A stretch of 64,000 nucleotides of DNA from Oscheius dolichura (GCA_932521035.1 OW051492.1:8184001-8248000); one strand, 5' to 3'; positions 20,601 to 35,600 are shown, numbered from the stretch's first letter. Notes: generated from the letters alone by a model not told the origin. Program-made: numbers and translations.

Positions 20601-23600
20601 GTTCGATCCCCGCCACGATCAAACATTTTTGCGAAAGGGACTGGAGGGGGAGGGGAGAAGAGCGAAAGGGACTGGAGGGGGGAGGGGAGAAGGGCGAAAG
20701 GGACTGGACGGCGAAGGAGGAAAGGACCGGACGGGAAGAGGGGAAGAGCGGGCGCGAGGTAAAACCACAGTTGGCGCAGCCAACGTCCAGCCGAAGACCC
20801 CCTGCAGGGGGGGTCGAAACGGCTGTTTTAAATTATAAGGTTGCTAATGAGAGCTAGAAATGAGAAAAAGGCAAATAATCCAGGTAACAGGCCCAAAATG
20901 GGGAATACTCCAAAAGGCTGAATTCAGCCGCCGTGACGGCTCAAATTTGCTCTTTTCTACAGTAATCAACATCGTTATTCCTTGTTTTCTTTAATGGAAT
21001 ACGTGGAATATGGAAATGTCAGGAAGCAATTAAAGGAAGCCGGCTGATGGCTGAACGGATGCGCCTATCGGTCCCCGAGCGATGTCACCCGGCCCGGGCA
21101 GCGCATCAGCGAGTCGGCCCTTGTCACTGGATGGGTGGAGACTACTAAACCTATTAGCTCCTTATTTGCTATGTTTTTGATTGTTGATTATTCGTGTTTT
21201 GCCTGTTTACTGTAAATTCTTTGAGCTGGAGAAGAATACCCCCCGCCGGGAGACAAAGTGCAGACGTCAACGTGTGCCGACCACGTGTTCAGAGAAATTA
21301 TGAATAGGACACGATATCTGATGCGTCGAGGGGGATTGGGGTATTGAAATCAGGCGGGCAGGGTGCGGTAAGAATAGAAGTCAGATTCTGTCGCCCTCGG
21401 GGTTAAAAGGGCGTGGACTTGTTTGGATAGGAATTTAGTCACGTCTGACTGTGAGAGGAGATCAGAGAGTACGCTTGGGGACGAAACACCGCTTGTGGAA
21501 ATCCTGATTGACTGTGCAAAACAGTTATAGATTGTTTTGCACAGTCAAGATTTCTACAAAATTTCTACAAGATCTCGGAGTAATGAGGAATGAGGGCCGA
21601 GCCATCAGAAAGTCATCCGTGACTATGACTGAACTCGAAATTTCAGAACTGGAAGGCGGTCAATGACCAGAAGGTAGTTTCTGCAAAATTTGTGCGAGAC
21701 GATGGCCGGGCAGACAGGGAAGGGGCCTAAACTCTGCCCCGTCCCGGGTCTCCTTGCTCTGGATTCCATGGAGATCTTTGGAGAGAAAAGCGGGCCAAAA
21801 TTCTACAGTAAACCATGGCAAGCCGACAACAACAATAAGAACAAAAAGCCCGAAGCGCCCCCGTCGGCTCGGCTGCCATCCCGAGAAGCCATTATCGCCT
21901 CGATTTACGTCAAGGATTATCACAATATTTCTGCGTCAAGTGCACCGGGGCGGAAATTAAAATCTGCTTTTATTTGGGCTGGAGATGCTCTTTTAACTGG
22001 AAAAATTTACGGAAAACAGGGTCTATTTTTAAATAAAAGGATGGAGAAGACAAAAGATGTTGTGTAGATTCGTACTAATATGAATGATTTCTAAAAATAT
22101 GAATATAATAGATAGTGCACGGTTACCCGGGGGGATAATTATCCCCTTTGGGGTATTTTTGAGTAGTTGACTCGGTATTGAGTTGATGTCAGCTGGGAGG
22201 GGAGACTGGCTTGGACCCGGGGAACGGGGAGATAACCCATTTTTTGGGAAGCGGATCGACAATACGTTTTTCTAAAGAGGGGCAGACGCTCCAACTCCTA
22301 AATATCTATAAGCGAGCTGGCCAAAGAGCAGAAGTTGACGGGGATCTTTCTCATTTTTTGGAATTTCGGGCTCAAATTTTTGACGAGATCCCGAATTATA
22401 GAGAGGAGATCAGTGTTGAGTGACGTCATTCCCTCTTTTTCTTTTTTTTTCTGGAGGAAAATGACCTTGAAGTGAGTTTATCTCCAAATGGCCTATCTCC
22501 CACAGGTTCATTCGTTGCAGGACCAGTTCACGGGGTCGTGATACGCTTTCAAAGAAAGCGCACTGCTTAACCCATAAAACGGATTTTAGTCCCCTTCAGA
22601 AAAGATCCAAAGTCCGGGATTAATCTAGTTTGCTCAACAGGGAACGGCGTTCGCCCTCCTCTGCAGCAAATTGCAGGCGAAAATGCGAAAAAGTAAATAA
22701 TAGCTCTCATTTCTAGGGAGAAAGGAGGATGATATATATCAATGGGAGAAGTTGTTGATTCTCGAAGGGATGACGACGAGGCTATCAACAAGACGCACTC
22801 ATTCTCCGAGGGAGAACAGAGATCAGAGGATACAGATCTCTGTGTTGATCTCAGGATATTCCTAGATTCTAGGGAGAATTGGGAAAAACGGGGGTAATGA
22901 ACTGGGGAAGAGAAGGGAACGGGCTTTTTCTAGCTCAAAATATAGATATAAGCAACCGTTCTCTCGTATAAAAAGATTATACCCCTGAAAGCTGGAGGGG
23001 GAGGAACTAAGCGCCAGTTTAAAATGATGTTTCAATGTGGGGAAATGGCCGGCAAATTGTGAGTGGCCGGAGGACGGCACAAAAGGATACGGCAGCCTGT
23101 ACGAGACGAATCTCCCTAATAGCCGCCTACTTGGTTTATCCAGCCTTTTTCGACCTTTTCAGCTGATATTTGATGCATATTTGAAACAAAGATATAGAGG
23201 GAGGAGATCAAAAATGTGTTCTTTTCTAATAAAAGAGCGAAAAAGAGAATGGCAGAGCCCGCCGGAAAGAAGGGGAAGCGTCCTCCCGGGCAGATGCCTT
23301 TGTCCGTTGACGACTTCCTTTTTGATGGGACGAATGGCCGGCTTCAAAGAGAAGACAAACCTAATTTTAGGTTTTGATGTCATTTTTGACAGATTTCGAG
23401 ATGTGTTTTGACTTCAAAACGGCAAAGATAAGGGCGATATCCTACTCCTAAACGGTTCACTTAAAGATCCAACGGTTAGAAAGGATGTCTCCGAACCATA
23501 GACGTCTTCTAGACATGGATAAAGGTCTTTTAGGGCTCAGGGAAACTGCCAAGGAAACAATCGTTTGGCTAGTCCTGGGTCAGGCGCATTTACCCGGCGA

Positions 23601-26600
23601 TACCGTTCTAGAAGGCAGTCTCTTCTTCAAAAAGAGCTGGTCCTAGTGGTACGGACCAGGAATTGTTGTTTACCATTGCGGAGGAGTATTAAAAGCGGCG
23701 CTGCCTTCATGCTTTCAAGTGCAATTGCGTTGGTCCAGGCTTATTTTAGCCGTTGCTAATGGTGGACAGTCATTGGGCCGGGCTGATCTCTCTCCATTCC
23801 CCAAGCGCCCCCTTCAGAAAAGCCAGGATAACACCCTCCGGAAGGGCAACTCCCAAATAACTTACTCTGTACATGCTGAGGTCGATCCTCAGGCTGTTGT
23901 GCAGCTGGTCGAGCAACTTGACGAAGCGGTCCTTTCCAAAATTCGAAGCAGCGAAGCGATCCGACGCGGAGACGGCCGTCGTCGCTGTGGTGTGTGCATA
24001 GTATCTAAAAATGGGATTCTTGGCTCATCTTTTTAAGTTTTTTTGTGCTCCATTAAACTTCGGATCCCTTCCGTAAACAGAGGGAGATCAAGCGCGGGAA
24101 ATAGCTAACTATACGAAAAACTCACGCATTTATATTGGCCAGGAGGGTGGAGAGGGCCGCCGGCACACCGGCACACATGTACTTGGTACAGAGACAGGCG
24201 AAATGGGTCATTCCCTGGTAGATCATCTCGATACCGTAACGCATTGCGAACTCATCCGCTATGTCTTGAGGCGTCTCATCGAAAAAGACCTAGAATTGAT
24301 ATTTCAAGCTGGAAAAAAGGGGGCCATACCTTCCAGGAGTCTTCTCCCTTCGCCTGGGGCAGTCGAACCTCGTCGTTGTCCGTACATTGAAGCTGGAAGA
24401 GGTGCTCGTGGAGGCAGGTGTATTGCACGTGGTAGGGGGCCAATTTCTCTTCTCCTTTGATCTCGACATTGATGTGGAGGCGGATGGCTCCACTGACAGC
24501 TGATTTGTCTGTTCTTTTCTCTGAAAATAGGGGAAATTAGCCGGGTACCGTATCTCCTCCATAAGCGGCCACTAGTAAGCACGCCCTCTTCAAAAACCCT
24601 GGGTCCCCTTGGGAAAATCGGGGGAGCACCGCGGCCGATGACTACGGTAGCTTGTCACCCTACTTACCTAAATTGTACCAGACATCCTGTTCCCCGGACA
24701 GTGTCCTGACTTCGATCACGGTCTGTCCCAAGAAGTCGTCCGACTCCCTCGTCAATTTCTGCCGGAGTTTCGACTTGAAGTCGTCGTCCTCGTCCCATAC
24801 CCGAACTTTTATTCTATCCGTAGAATTATGACACTCACTGGAAATGTTCTCTTTCATATTTTAGAGTAGTATAAACTTACAAGAAAAACTTCTCATTCCA
24901 AATGGGATTCAACTCCTGGTGGATTGTCCTCGTCCGCCTCTTAACCTTCCCGACTTGCGCCGTCACGTACGGATCCGACTTTCCGGTCTTGTCCTTGGCT
25001 ATCAGTCCCTGTGCACAGATTACGGTAAGTGTAATCTTCGCGCTCCATTTGCTGCTCCCTTCGAGGATTCCTCCCTTTGCTTGTTTCATCGCCTCCTGAT
25101 GTTTCCTCTCGTCCACTCCGAAGATCTTCCGGATCGTCTCAAAGACCTCTGGCTTGTTCTTCTCCTGGAGTTTCATCCGGTTGCGTATCGCTTCCACCAG
25201 GGACTGGGTCCTCTCGTCCTCGCCGTGTTTTGTGCTCTTTTCCATGTTCCTCTGGAGACAATCAGCACTCAGGAGATCTTTACACTTCTCATGGACTTTG
25301 ACATTGCATTGGGTACAGCGGAGACCTAGAAAAGGGGGGTTAGTTGAGAACACCGTTAGCCCGATCCCGGCGCCCCTTTCCTCTGTTTTCCAGTCTTACC
25401 TTGCCTAGCCAGTCCCCAGAGCAGTCCTTCACATTCATGACAAAACGTCGGAGTTTGGAAATTGGTCGTCTGGAAGTTATGGGGCTGGGTACAGCTGATA
25501 GGATAGATCAGAGCCTGGAGCGCCTTCTTGTACACGTGTTGTTTCTGAATTTTTTCCTCCATTTTCATCATTTCCTTCAAATTTTACCAGTTCATCGTTC
25601 TGGAAGGTCGTCTTCGCCGCGTTAGCCAGTCCGGCCTGTGCTCTTTTCGTGGCCATCGTCTGAAATTCGGGGTATTCTCGGGGTATGGTATCTCTTTTCC
25701 GGAAGCGTTGGCCATTCTTGCGACTGTTTGGTTAGTAGGGCATGCCCAAAATTAGACAGTAAAAAAAGTAAAAACTGAAAAAGCAAATAAGCTGAAGCAT
25801 GCTGGGAACTGAGGAACTCATTTTATGTGTGAGAAGAAAAAAACAAAGAGAAAGTCGGTAAGCAGTAGCAGACAAGAAGCGGGAAAACTTTTTTGGGGGA
25901 CAGTGGGACTGGAAACTGGGGAAGATCTTCTGCACCCGTACAACCACGGCAGGAGAGAGAAACATGAATACAAAATCTTCTGACTAGAAAGGGAACTTTC
26001 TGCCGAGATTGTACGGGTTTCAGAAGGGCGGGACAGTCAACGGAGGCTGGGAGCTTGTCTCTTCCTGGCCGCCGCCACTACTGTTCCCAATTTCTAGATT
26101 CTATTGTGGATTTCAGAGTTTTTCTTTAAAAGAAAATAGGCGTTACAACCTATTCAATTGAAAATATCCAAAAGATTAAGAAGAAAAACGAGACAAAGTG
26201 CCGTGGAACGTCTCTAGTGAAGTTTTCCAATATTCTAAGGCGCTCGCTAGTATCCAGGGATCATTTTAGCCAAATTTTCTGCCCATTTCCAAAACAGAAT
26301 GTACCTTTTATTTTTATAATGGATTCTTCGAAGAAAATAAACTTTTTGTCACCTTCTGGAAGTTTTCAAAGCCAAAAAATCGCCTTCAAACTGCCGGACG
26401 GGATTGAACAGGAGTCTAGTCCCTTTTTGGCGCCTATTTTTTTGGAAAATCAGAATCTAACGCTAGGGAAATCTTATGCTACTGGATTATAAAGTATTGC
26501 TTTTAAAAAATCAGCTTAAATTTGCTTAAATATTAGCGAAAAGGGTTGATAGACTGGGGCATTGGACTATGAGGCGTCTTTTGCTCCTCCACGACCGGAG

Positions 26601-29600
26601 AGACGGGAGACTTTTCCCTGATTTAACTAATTTAGTAGCAGACAAGCAGACTAAAGCATAAGCACAAAAAAGCTGTTAGTTTTTAGTCTCTATTACATTT
26701 AAATTATAAGCAAAGCAAAAAAAAGTAAAAAAAATGAGAAAGAGAGAGAGCGGTTAGCCGGTTTGTCATTGATCATGCTACTTTACCGTCGTGTACAACA
26801 GAAGGAAATATCGGGAAAGAGAGTGTGTGTGTGACACCTACCTTCAAGACCTGAAAAGAGGAAAAATATCTCCAGAACAACTCATAAAACGGAACAATTT
26901 CGTCGTGTCAACGAGGGTGGCGAGGAGAAATGAGAAAAGGGGAAGACTCACCAGCTCGGAGACCAGCGGGATGGAGGCCTTCGTCCTCGTCACGTTCATG
27001 TTTGGCGCGGCGTCGATGCTCTTGTAGAAGGCGTTGGCAGCGGCTGAGGCTCCGTTGACCGGACCGTCCAATACCGTAGACTAAAAGAATAAAGCATTCT
27101 TTAAAGGACTGCCTGTTATTCAGTCTTATTTTACCATACTGTAGCCTCCAAAATGATTTTGTTTTGGTCCAGAATTCCGCGCCCCTGCACCCATAAAATC
27201 TCGGCAGCAGCGCCTTTTGGTATTCAAACCGTTACAAATCACTTTTCGGCATTCTGCCAAGTTTTTACGGGTGCGACAGCGCGAAACTGCGCCTGTCTGT
27301 TTACAGTATTTTATCCAGTCGGACAGCGGAATAAGTATATTTTTCTTACCAGAAAATGCCTCTTTCCATTTCCATAAACTTCGAGTAGTTGAACTTTCCG
27401 TGGTGGGGATTTGCGCCCAGCCACCACAGGGCCATTGCCAACGCTGACTGAGCGCTGTCGTTGGTGGCTGCTCAAGTCATCTGGTACGCCGAATTGGGGG
27501 CAACTTCGCCATCGACGGGGACGACGGCGGCGACGACGCCGAGGAGCCGCGGTTCGCGCCCGACGAACTTTTTTGAAACTCTTCGAGAAGGCAAGAAGGG
27601 CGCGCGCTCGCGGGTCCGCGTCGCGCGCCATCTGCTACCACATTCCTTTAAAAATTGGTCGTTTTAAGAAGGAGAAGAGGGGGAGAAGGAAAAAGGACTG
27701 TTCAATCGAAGAAGTGGACCAGAAAAGGGAAGAAAGAGGCTCTAGCTGCTCGCTGTTTACAAAAGGTGACTCGAGGAGGTTACTGTAGTTTTTAGGCACA
27801 TTATAAAGATTAAAAGTTAAAGTGTAAAGATAACTTTAATGTTGGAATTAAAGTGCAACGGACAGAGTAACTTATGGAGGTATTGTGGTCGTGTATAATT
27901 CACGACTCCCGGCGGGGTCCGAACGTCAGACCCGGAAAGGACTGGATCGACTTCTCGAGACGAGGAAACGTGTCGATCAATTGGAAGAAAGGCTGTCTGA
28001 TAATGATGAAAAGGAGAGGAAAGACAATTAGACCACCGTGGGAAATCGGCCCCAATCTGGGGAAGGGGAGGGGAAAAGGATTCGCTATTTCCAAAGAACT
28101 GGGGGGAGCCGCTCTGATTCCATTCTCGTCGTCGTCGGTGTCAGTTTGCAAACGTCATCTGGGTGGAATTCTGCGAAATGTTGCAAAGTGTGGAGCACGA
28201 AGAGGACGGAAGCACGTGGCAGGGGAAACAGGATACAGTGTGGAGACGATGAATAAATTAGAAAATGGGCAAATAAGGGAAGCTGGGAAGAGGAAGAAAA
28301 ATGACTGGAGAAATGAATTGAAGACGAGTTCTGGAACTTTGACACCGAAATGGCTTTGAGTTCAAGAAGAGACCCTGGAGAAGTTATTGGAAGATCTAGA
28401 GAAACTCATAGGAGCTTTCTGGGTTCACTGTTTCTTGGACAATATTCAATCTTCAAAACCAGTCAAAGAGTTCCAGTGGGGTACGGGTGCCTGGAGATTC
28501 GAACGAGTTTACCCGATTTATCGAGCTCCTGAGCAAATGTTTTATCCGCGAGTCATTGGGTTACGTGGGAAAATCTCAGATGTAGTTGGAAACAGATTAA
28601 AGATCAATTAGGATAGAGACGTAGCCCTAAACACCGACATCTTTGGTCCAGCCGTGAGAGGTTTGGGGTTTGCTGTGCACTAGAGCATTTTACCAGGGTT
28701 ACGGTATAACAATTATTCAGTTTACGGGTGAAGTTCTGGAAGAATCTTTAAAACGGATCAAAAAGGAGAAATTCGAAATAGCAGGAATGATATCGTGGCG
28801 AAGTCCTGCAACAGCCGTCTCTTCTTCGTGACGCCGTGTGGCAGGCTTCCAATTCAAATTTTGAAACCTTAGCCGGTCAGGCATCAAATAGAAGACGGAA
28901 AAAAGAAGAAAGAAGCCAATATCGTGTTTTTATCTCCTTTTCTCCAGAAACGACTATGAAGCAATTGTTTTCGAATTGGAAGAAGGGGAGCGGAATGGAG
29001 GAACGAGGAGGAGGGATGAAGGCGTTTTTAATTGAGAACAGGGGTCAATTCATAAGCGGACGACCTCTATGCACTCCATTATCCCGGGTGGTGTCAAGTG
29101 GTCGACAAAAGTTCGGCTATTCCTTGTGGGATTCCGTCGAAATTGACACGAGACGAGTTTGGCATCTTTTGTGATTAATAGGCGTCATGAGGACAAGTCG
29201 GGTTCAAGTTGAGAGTTTTTAAACAGCCAAGAGGCGGGAAGGGACCCGATAAAAGTGGGTCGGATGAGCAAACTCGAGAGAATCCGGATCAAATGGCGGA
29301 AAACGGCCTGCTTTTTGATTTATGGACAGGGAGGATGAGTTCTTCTCCTCTTCTTTTCTTTAAATGGTTCTAGTCCAGAAATAGGCAAAAAGGAAAGATC
29401 TAGAGCAAAGTCGAGGCGTCCCAGAGAGGACAAGAGGCGGCCAGCCGGCTGCGGAAGCCTTACACGCCAAAAATATGTTATTCTGGACAACTTTCGAGGG
29501 TTGCCCCCTATTGAAATCTGTTCGCTTCTAGGACAAAAATAAGAGAATAATCGAAAGTGTTGCGACGGCCAGCCAGAAGGCCCTCTGAACCTCCTCCTCC

Positions 29601-32600
29601 CTCCTGATGGTGTTGGCGCGTCGTCGCGCCGTTTTAGGTGTCCGATTACGGGAGGAGGGAGAGGCCCCGGCCGTCCGGGCTGGTGTGTCGAAGCCGAGGA
29701 GAGCGGAGAGAGATAGAAAACCAAGGACGTTTTAGATTTCGCGGGATTGTGCAGTCAAAAAAGTGCGCGGACCCCCGAAATCCCCTTTTTCTCGGCCTAG
29801 GAGATTCTGCTTATTTCCTCCAATTTTTAAGGGATGTAGGAAAAGATAAAAGGGGAAATGAAGGTGTTACACGAGAGGGAAGCGAGGAGATCTTTAACTC
29901 GACTCCAGTCCCCTTTAGCTGCCCCTCGTCACGGAAAAAGAAGCCGACAGGCCGGAGAACGAAGCCAATTCTAAAGATTATGCGACTGCAAGGGAGGAGG
30001 ACGCCTACTGAGCTTTGACCAGAGGGAGTTGACTATCAAATGAGGTACGCAGTCAATTCTAAGTATTCTACGAGTCAAAAACAAGAGACAAAATGTTTCG
30101 GGACCCCTCCGGACAGCTGAATCTCTCTCCACTTCAGGGCCTAATCAAATTGAATTGGTCTCTGAAAAGTTCCGGGGCAGAACATGCCTCGTGGTCTCTT
30201 TTGGTCTCGAAACGATCCTCGTTTTTTAATATTAAAAGTAAAAAAGGAGGGAGGGAGTATAAATGAGAGGCAGGCGGTGTGTTCCTCTCCCTGGCTAACC
30301 GCCTTTAGCAGGAGGATAATGGCTGTTTCCTTACTACGCCAACAATTCAATAGGTAGCCCTCTGGTTGCTGTTTTTTGATCTTTTCGTCTTTTTCATAAA
30401 TAATATTATTTCGAAGAAAGTTGTTTAATGGCTAAAAAAGATTGGAACATGCAGTAGCAGGGGGTGAAATTGGCCTATCATCCAGAACGCGTTCTACCCC
30501 GAGGCTTATTCTATTTCCTCAATATCCGTCCAAAAAGCGGAATGCTGCAAGGATATCGCCTCATTTTATCTATTTTTGAATAATTCTATAGTTATAGAAG
30601 ATAGTAATAAAGTTAGGGAAATGCTTAAAAGTGAAAGAAATAAGGCCAGGATGCTTTTTAGTCACATGGAAGAGAAGAGACCAAAAGTGGCCAGAAGGGG
30701 CACTTCTTCCAGTTCAGACTGACTAATCACAAAATGGAGGACTACCAGAGGAATTTTAGAGGGCATACAGGAGAAATGACTAGGAACTACTATAATATAC
30801 TATGGGAAGTATCGAAATCCTCTTTAAATTATGAAAAATGGCGGGAAATGGACTCAAAGACGAGATGTTTGAAGGAATAGACGGATCGGGGCCTTTTCGC
30901 CGCTTTCCCGCCATTTCCAGCCATTTTTTCAACTAAAACGAGTCAAAAAATGGTGTCAATTGGCTATAAATCAATTCCCTCTTCTCTACATAATGCTGGC
31001 CAAGCCCCCGTGTTAAATAATTCATGGTGTAGTTGAAGAAGGGAGGAGGAGAGGAGAGATTCACCAAAAGAAGGCACACTAACAAATAACACACAGGTAG
31101 AGTCTAGACATTGATTTTTCTCTCTTTTTTCGAGGTTTAGAACAAGAAAAGGTGAGGGAAAATGGAGATGTTTGCTTTTTTGGAAAGAGAAAGGGAAGAA
31201 GGCAGAAAGAGAAAGGGAAGAAGAAGGGGAGCCCGGTGGCCCAGGGAGTGGTCCCTCGGGGCGGCGGCCTTCAAGGGGGCCATGGATGCGAGAGGACGCT
31301 CGAAATAGGCTGGAAAACCAGAAGAAGACTGTGTATTTGAGAGATTTGAGGGATGCTATTTAAAGCGGGAAGGATAATTAGGAGGACGAGGAAGAGACGA
31401 GGGGAGAATGAGCCTGCAGGGAGAGGTTAATGATTGCGGTGTTTATGAAAAACAGGATAATTATGAGCCGAGGGAGGAGACAGATTGGCTGAAAGAAGAG
31501 AAGAGAGTAAAACCAGAACACGAGGACAGGAGACACATCGATCAGACGAGAAGAAAGGGCAGGAGGAGGGCTTTACTGGAAATTTAGGGGTCGGAGGAGG
31601 AGGCCGAGGACGGTATAGAAGGCGGCAGGCGGGGGAGGCGCGCCCTAAGCGGGCATTCCACGAGGAGACTCGAAGAGAAACGATACTCAGGGATCGCGTT
31701 CCATGTGGAACCCTTGGCAGATCTTCTGTCAATTTAAACCGAAAAAGCGGGTCGAGGACGGTAAAGGAGGCGGCAGACGGCAGAGGTGCGCCCTATTGCA
31801 GTTTACCCCTCCAGGATAATCGTGATTGCTCCAATTTCTATTAAAAATAAACAAGTTCACCTTGTTTGTATTTGTGTTATTTTGACAACATTATCAGACA
31901 TCGTGGTCGCCGTAAGGAATCAAGAAACAATAAGCGGCTTGAATCAGCTCTAACTACACTTTGATCGTTCACGAACAGGAGTGGCCAACTCCGCAAACAG
32001 TATTAATAAAAATCACAGAAAGAAGGAGACATTTCAATGACCAAAACAATTCCCCGAGAACAGCTGAAACAGCTAAGAAACGGTGTTGTGTACAAGGTTC
32101 AAGGTGTCACCCCAGACTGGAGCAATTCTTCGGGGACCTTTTTCCAAGAAAAGAAGCTGTGGAGTCTAACAGCTCTCCAGGGCACGTCTAATGAGTCTGG
32201 GCTTCTTTTGGATCCCGCCGCTGTTTTCCGCTAGATTGAGGTTGTCAAAAATGATATCGGACGAGAATTTAATCCGGGGAAAGTCTAACTAAATTATGGT
32301 TCTTGTCATTGAGAGGGGGAATTTCTCAAAACAATGACAATGTGCTCATTATCACAGGCTGGGTCAGATGTACCCTGGGAGGAGGGTGTAAAGCAGGGAG
32401 GATAAGGTTAGGGAACCTGGGTTAAGTTGAACGGATAGAAATGAATTGAAGCATACGGGAAATAATCAATTCGACTGGAAATGCCCCGCTGGAATGGCTC
32501 CCTCCCCGGTCCCCTCCCTCCGGGTAAGATATTCCCCTTGAAACACAGGCGGCTTCCGCCCGTATTGTGACTAATTGTGCACTTCTCGAGCCACGTTATA

Positions 32601-35600
32601 TTGTGCCGGGTAATTGTCATCGTCGTCCTCGTCGTCGTATTCGATTCTTCTCGCCTCGAAATTAACATTTTGAACTGGAGGAGGACGAGAGGAGGATCCC
32701 CTTATATCTGCCGCCGACGCCAGGAATAGATGTGTCGGTTTCTTTTAGGTGGAGGAGAGGACGACGGAGAAAAAGAGAGCGGAGATATCTAGTAGAGCAG
32801 CAGCGGAGAGCGGAATATATCCATATTCAAGAAACGTCTTGGGAATCATAAATTGGAATAAATAATTAGCCCCTGGTGAGAAAAACGAGAGGAAGAGGGC
32901 AGACATCTGTTGTCGTCGTCGTCGTGGGGAGGTGGAGGACAGTGGCCGAGTACTTACAGGGAGGAGGGCGAGAAGAGGCGTCATGTGAGAGGATACTGTA
33001 ATCGCTAGGATCAAACTGGAACTACCATAACCCTGTGTCCTAAAGGAGTTTATGAAAGAGAATTGTTAGAGGTTACAGTAACCCTGGAAAAAGGAAAAGA
33101 AAAGCGCGTGAGCGAATTGCCCGATCACTTTGTTAAAGGCTCGGCTGTGACGCGAACGGGAGGCAGAGGGTTCGTTTCCTTCAAATTTACAGTAATCCAA
33201 CCAGAAAGAGGTCTCAAAACACTTAATTCGCTTCTGGAGCCATGTGCAGAGGGCTGTTTTTACTCGGCTCCCAGCTGTCCCCTGGAGACAAGCAAGGCCA
33301 TCGGGAATGTGCGTCAAAGCCCCGCAGTTTTATCGTGTCCCCCGGCTTCCTCGAGCTATTTAACACAATTACAGTAGCTAAAAATAGCCGGGAAGTTAAG
33401 TCAGAAACGGAACGGAAGTGATCCCCTTGGCTAATTGACCAGAAATCTGTTTAATCTCGTCTGTCCTCCTGTCTCCCTGCCTCCCCGCTGTTGTTCTCCA
33501 TCTAATTACCAAGTCAACAGGTTCGTTTAGACCTTTAAAGTGTCCTGGCCACAGCTCCAATGGCACACTTTCCGAAAAGTTCAAGGTTCTAGTCAACCAG
33601 CCGTAAATTTCGAAGTCAACGACAAGTGAAGTGGAAGCGGGGAAGAGAGGACAAAAAAGGGACAGGAGGGGAAGTGATGAAAACGACAACGGGGAACAGG
33701 AGAAGAGAAGAAGAAGAAGGGATAATTAATGGGGAAAGGAGGGAAGAGAATAATTAGCCCCATCGACGAGGAGGACGAGGAGGAGAAGACGGCGCCCGGC
33801 TCATATAGTGCTGGCCCGCAGTTGACAGGTGGGACCACAGGTGCAAATGAAGTTTAGGCGGAGGGGGCCGGCCGGGGGAAAGTATTTAATTCTCTCAAGG
33901 AAGGGGAGAGGACAAATTAGGCATTTACACACATTGATTACGGGGTGGACGAGGGAGGAGGCCGGGGGAGATGATGATGAAAAAAGCTGGGGATAGCCCC
34001 CCTCCACGGACGGCCACTACCACGTGGGGGACAGCCGGCCGGCCGGCCAAGCAGGGGACAAATAACGGCCGGAGGGAGTAATAAACGCCGGTGGGGACAC
34101 AAACGATTGACGCCTTTTTCGAGAGAGAGCAGAGCCTGGGGTTGATGAGAAGAGGACGGGGGAGGATGAGGGAGGAGGGACTGGAGGACAAGTCCTTGAA
34201 GAGTTTGGCAAGAGATCCCACTCTCCACTCGTACTTTTAAGCAGCTACTAGAAAACATCCTTTAAAGTGGAAAAATCTCAAGAAGTTTCAAAAGATTGCC
34301 GGCATCGGTTGCGTGGAGTAGACATTCCGGAAATTGGTCGCCCCGATTGTCACCTGCAGATATCCGCCAGGCCCGGGAAGGAAGTGTGGGCAACGGGATT
34401 AAGATATTCTGCTTTTCGGATCAAATACGTAAAAATTCATAATTTTTTAAATGAAATGGACTTGTGGTTATTCTCTCCTCTGAGACAGATTACGATAGCC
34501 GGCAGGAGGCGCCTTGAGAAAGTGGGGGTGGAAGAGAAAGAGTGCAGAACAACACAATGAGTAAAGAATAACGATGAGAAAAAGGATGTCTGCATACATA
34601 ATACCGGATGATCAAGGAGCGGTGGTGGACAATTAACTTTGTATGGAAGGAAGTAGCAAACAGACAACTGGGGCAGATGGCCGATATGTCGTCAGGGGAA
34701 GAAGAGGCTACCAGTAGCTGGTTTTTAGTGAAATAGGCACTGCGAAGAAAGATTTTGAAACAGGAGGAGGTTATCCTTCGAGAAAGATTCTTGGAGCTAT
34801 ATTTCGCTGCGTAGAACGTCTGCCCGGCAGTCAAAAGACGAGACAAATTTTAAAAAAGGAATGTTCAGCGCTTCGTTGGAGGTAAATTTACGGAGAAGGG
34901 CAGTTGTGGTAAGCCGAAAACTGTGAAGTTTCGCTGCGTAGAGCATTTACTTGGCAGTTTTGTTTGTAGAGAAATGGGCTATGAATAAGAGTGTTGGATA
35001 TAGTGTCTTTCACTGCTTTCGGACTGTTTGGAGGCAATAAAAATGAGGGGGAACGACTATTGACTCAGTATGAAGTGCCCTTTTGAATCAGAAGAAAACG
35101 AGGAGAAAATACAAGGAAATGGAGAAGGAAAATGTGACCAATTCAGAGTAAAATAAGGAGAAGACACTCCGGGGCAACTTGTATCGTCCTCCTCGCGTAC
35201 AACCCGGGTCGAATAATATCCGAAACGAAGCCAATCTGCTATGTTTAGTAGTGCATCTCGAGAAGAAGAGGTTATCCATCCAAGATCCGAGAATGAGTCA
35301 ACAAGAAGTGTAGAATGTTGCTGGGGCTATACCCTCCGGATATTCGACGTCCGCTGCAACTATCCCCAAAGGAAGTACGCTTTCTCCCATTTTGACCTGG
35401 TTCGAGTCCACGACTCCACTTTATTCCACTGTCCGACTTTGTGTCGCCCCTTTTAAAAAGAGAAAATAAACCGACCTCGAGACGGAGTACCTGCTTGCAG
35501 ACCTGCTTATAAGCCCAATGCCAGAGCTGTTGAAGGTTTCGGCGTTCATCCTCCTCGGCGATTGTTTGACTGAAAATGGAGGGGGTACGGTAACTTTTAG

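Larger units (their letters stand above)
19951..23864. other. Large unc-13 intron (MUN region)
   Basis: 3.9 kb between the coding exons ending at 23866 and starting at 19949. Besides the SINE-like element at 20553-20830 I see only short overlapping open frames without splice support. A perfect inverted repeat of about 20 bases (TTGACTGTGCAAAACA...TGTTTTGCACAGTCAA) sits near 21508-21547. Confidence 0.5.

Noticed and set aside
20788-20825. Hammerhead ribozyme (GTCGAAAC is present)
   Set aside because: No CTGATGA core strand is placed to complete the catalytic centre.
27350-27631. Alternative frame ending [16 protein letters not shown]
   Set aside because: It has a stop just upstream and its final phase does not suit the next unc-13 exon as well as the chosen frame.
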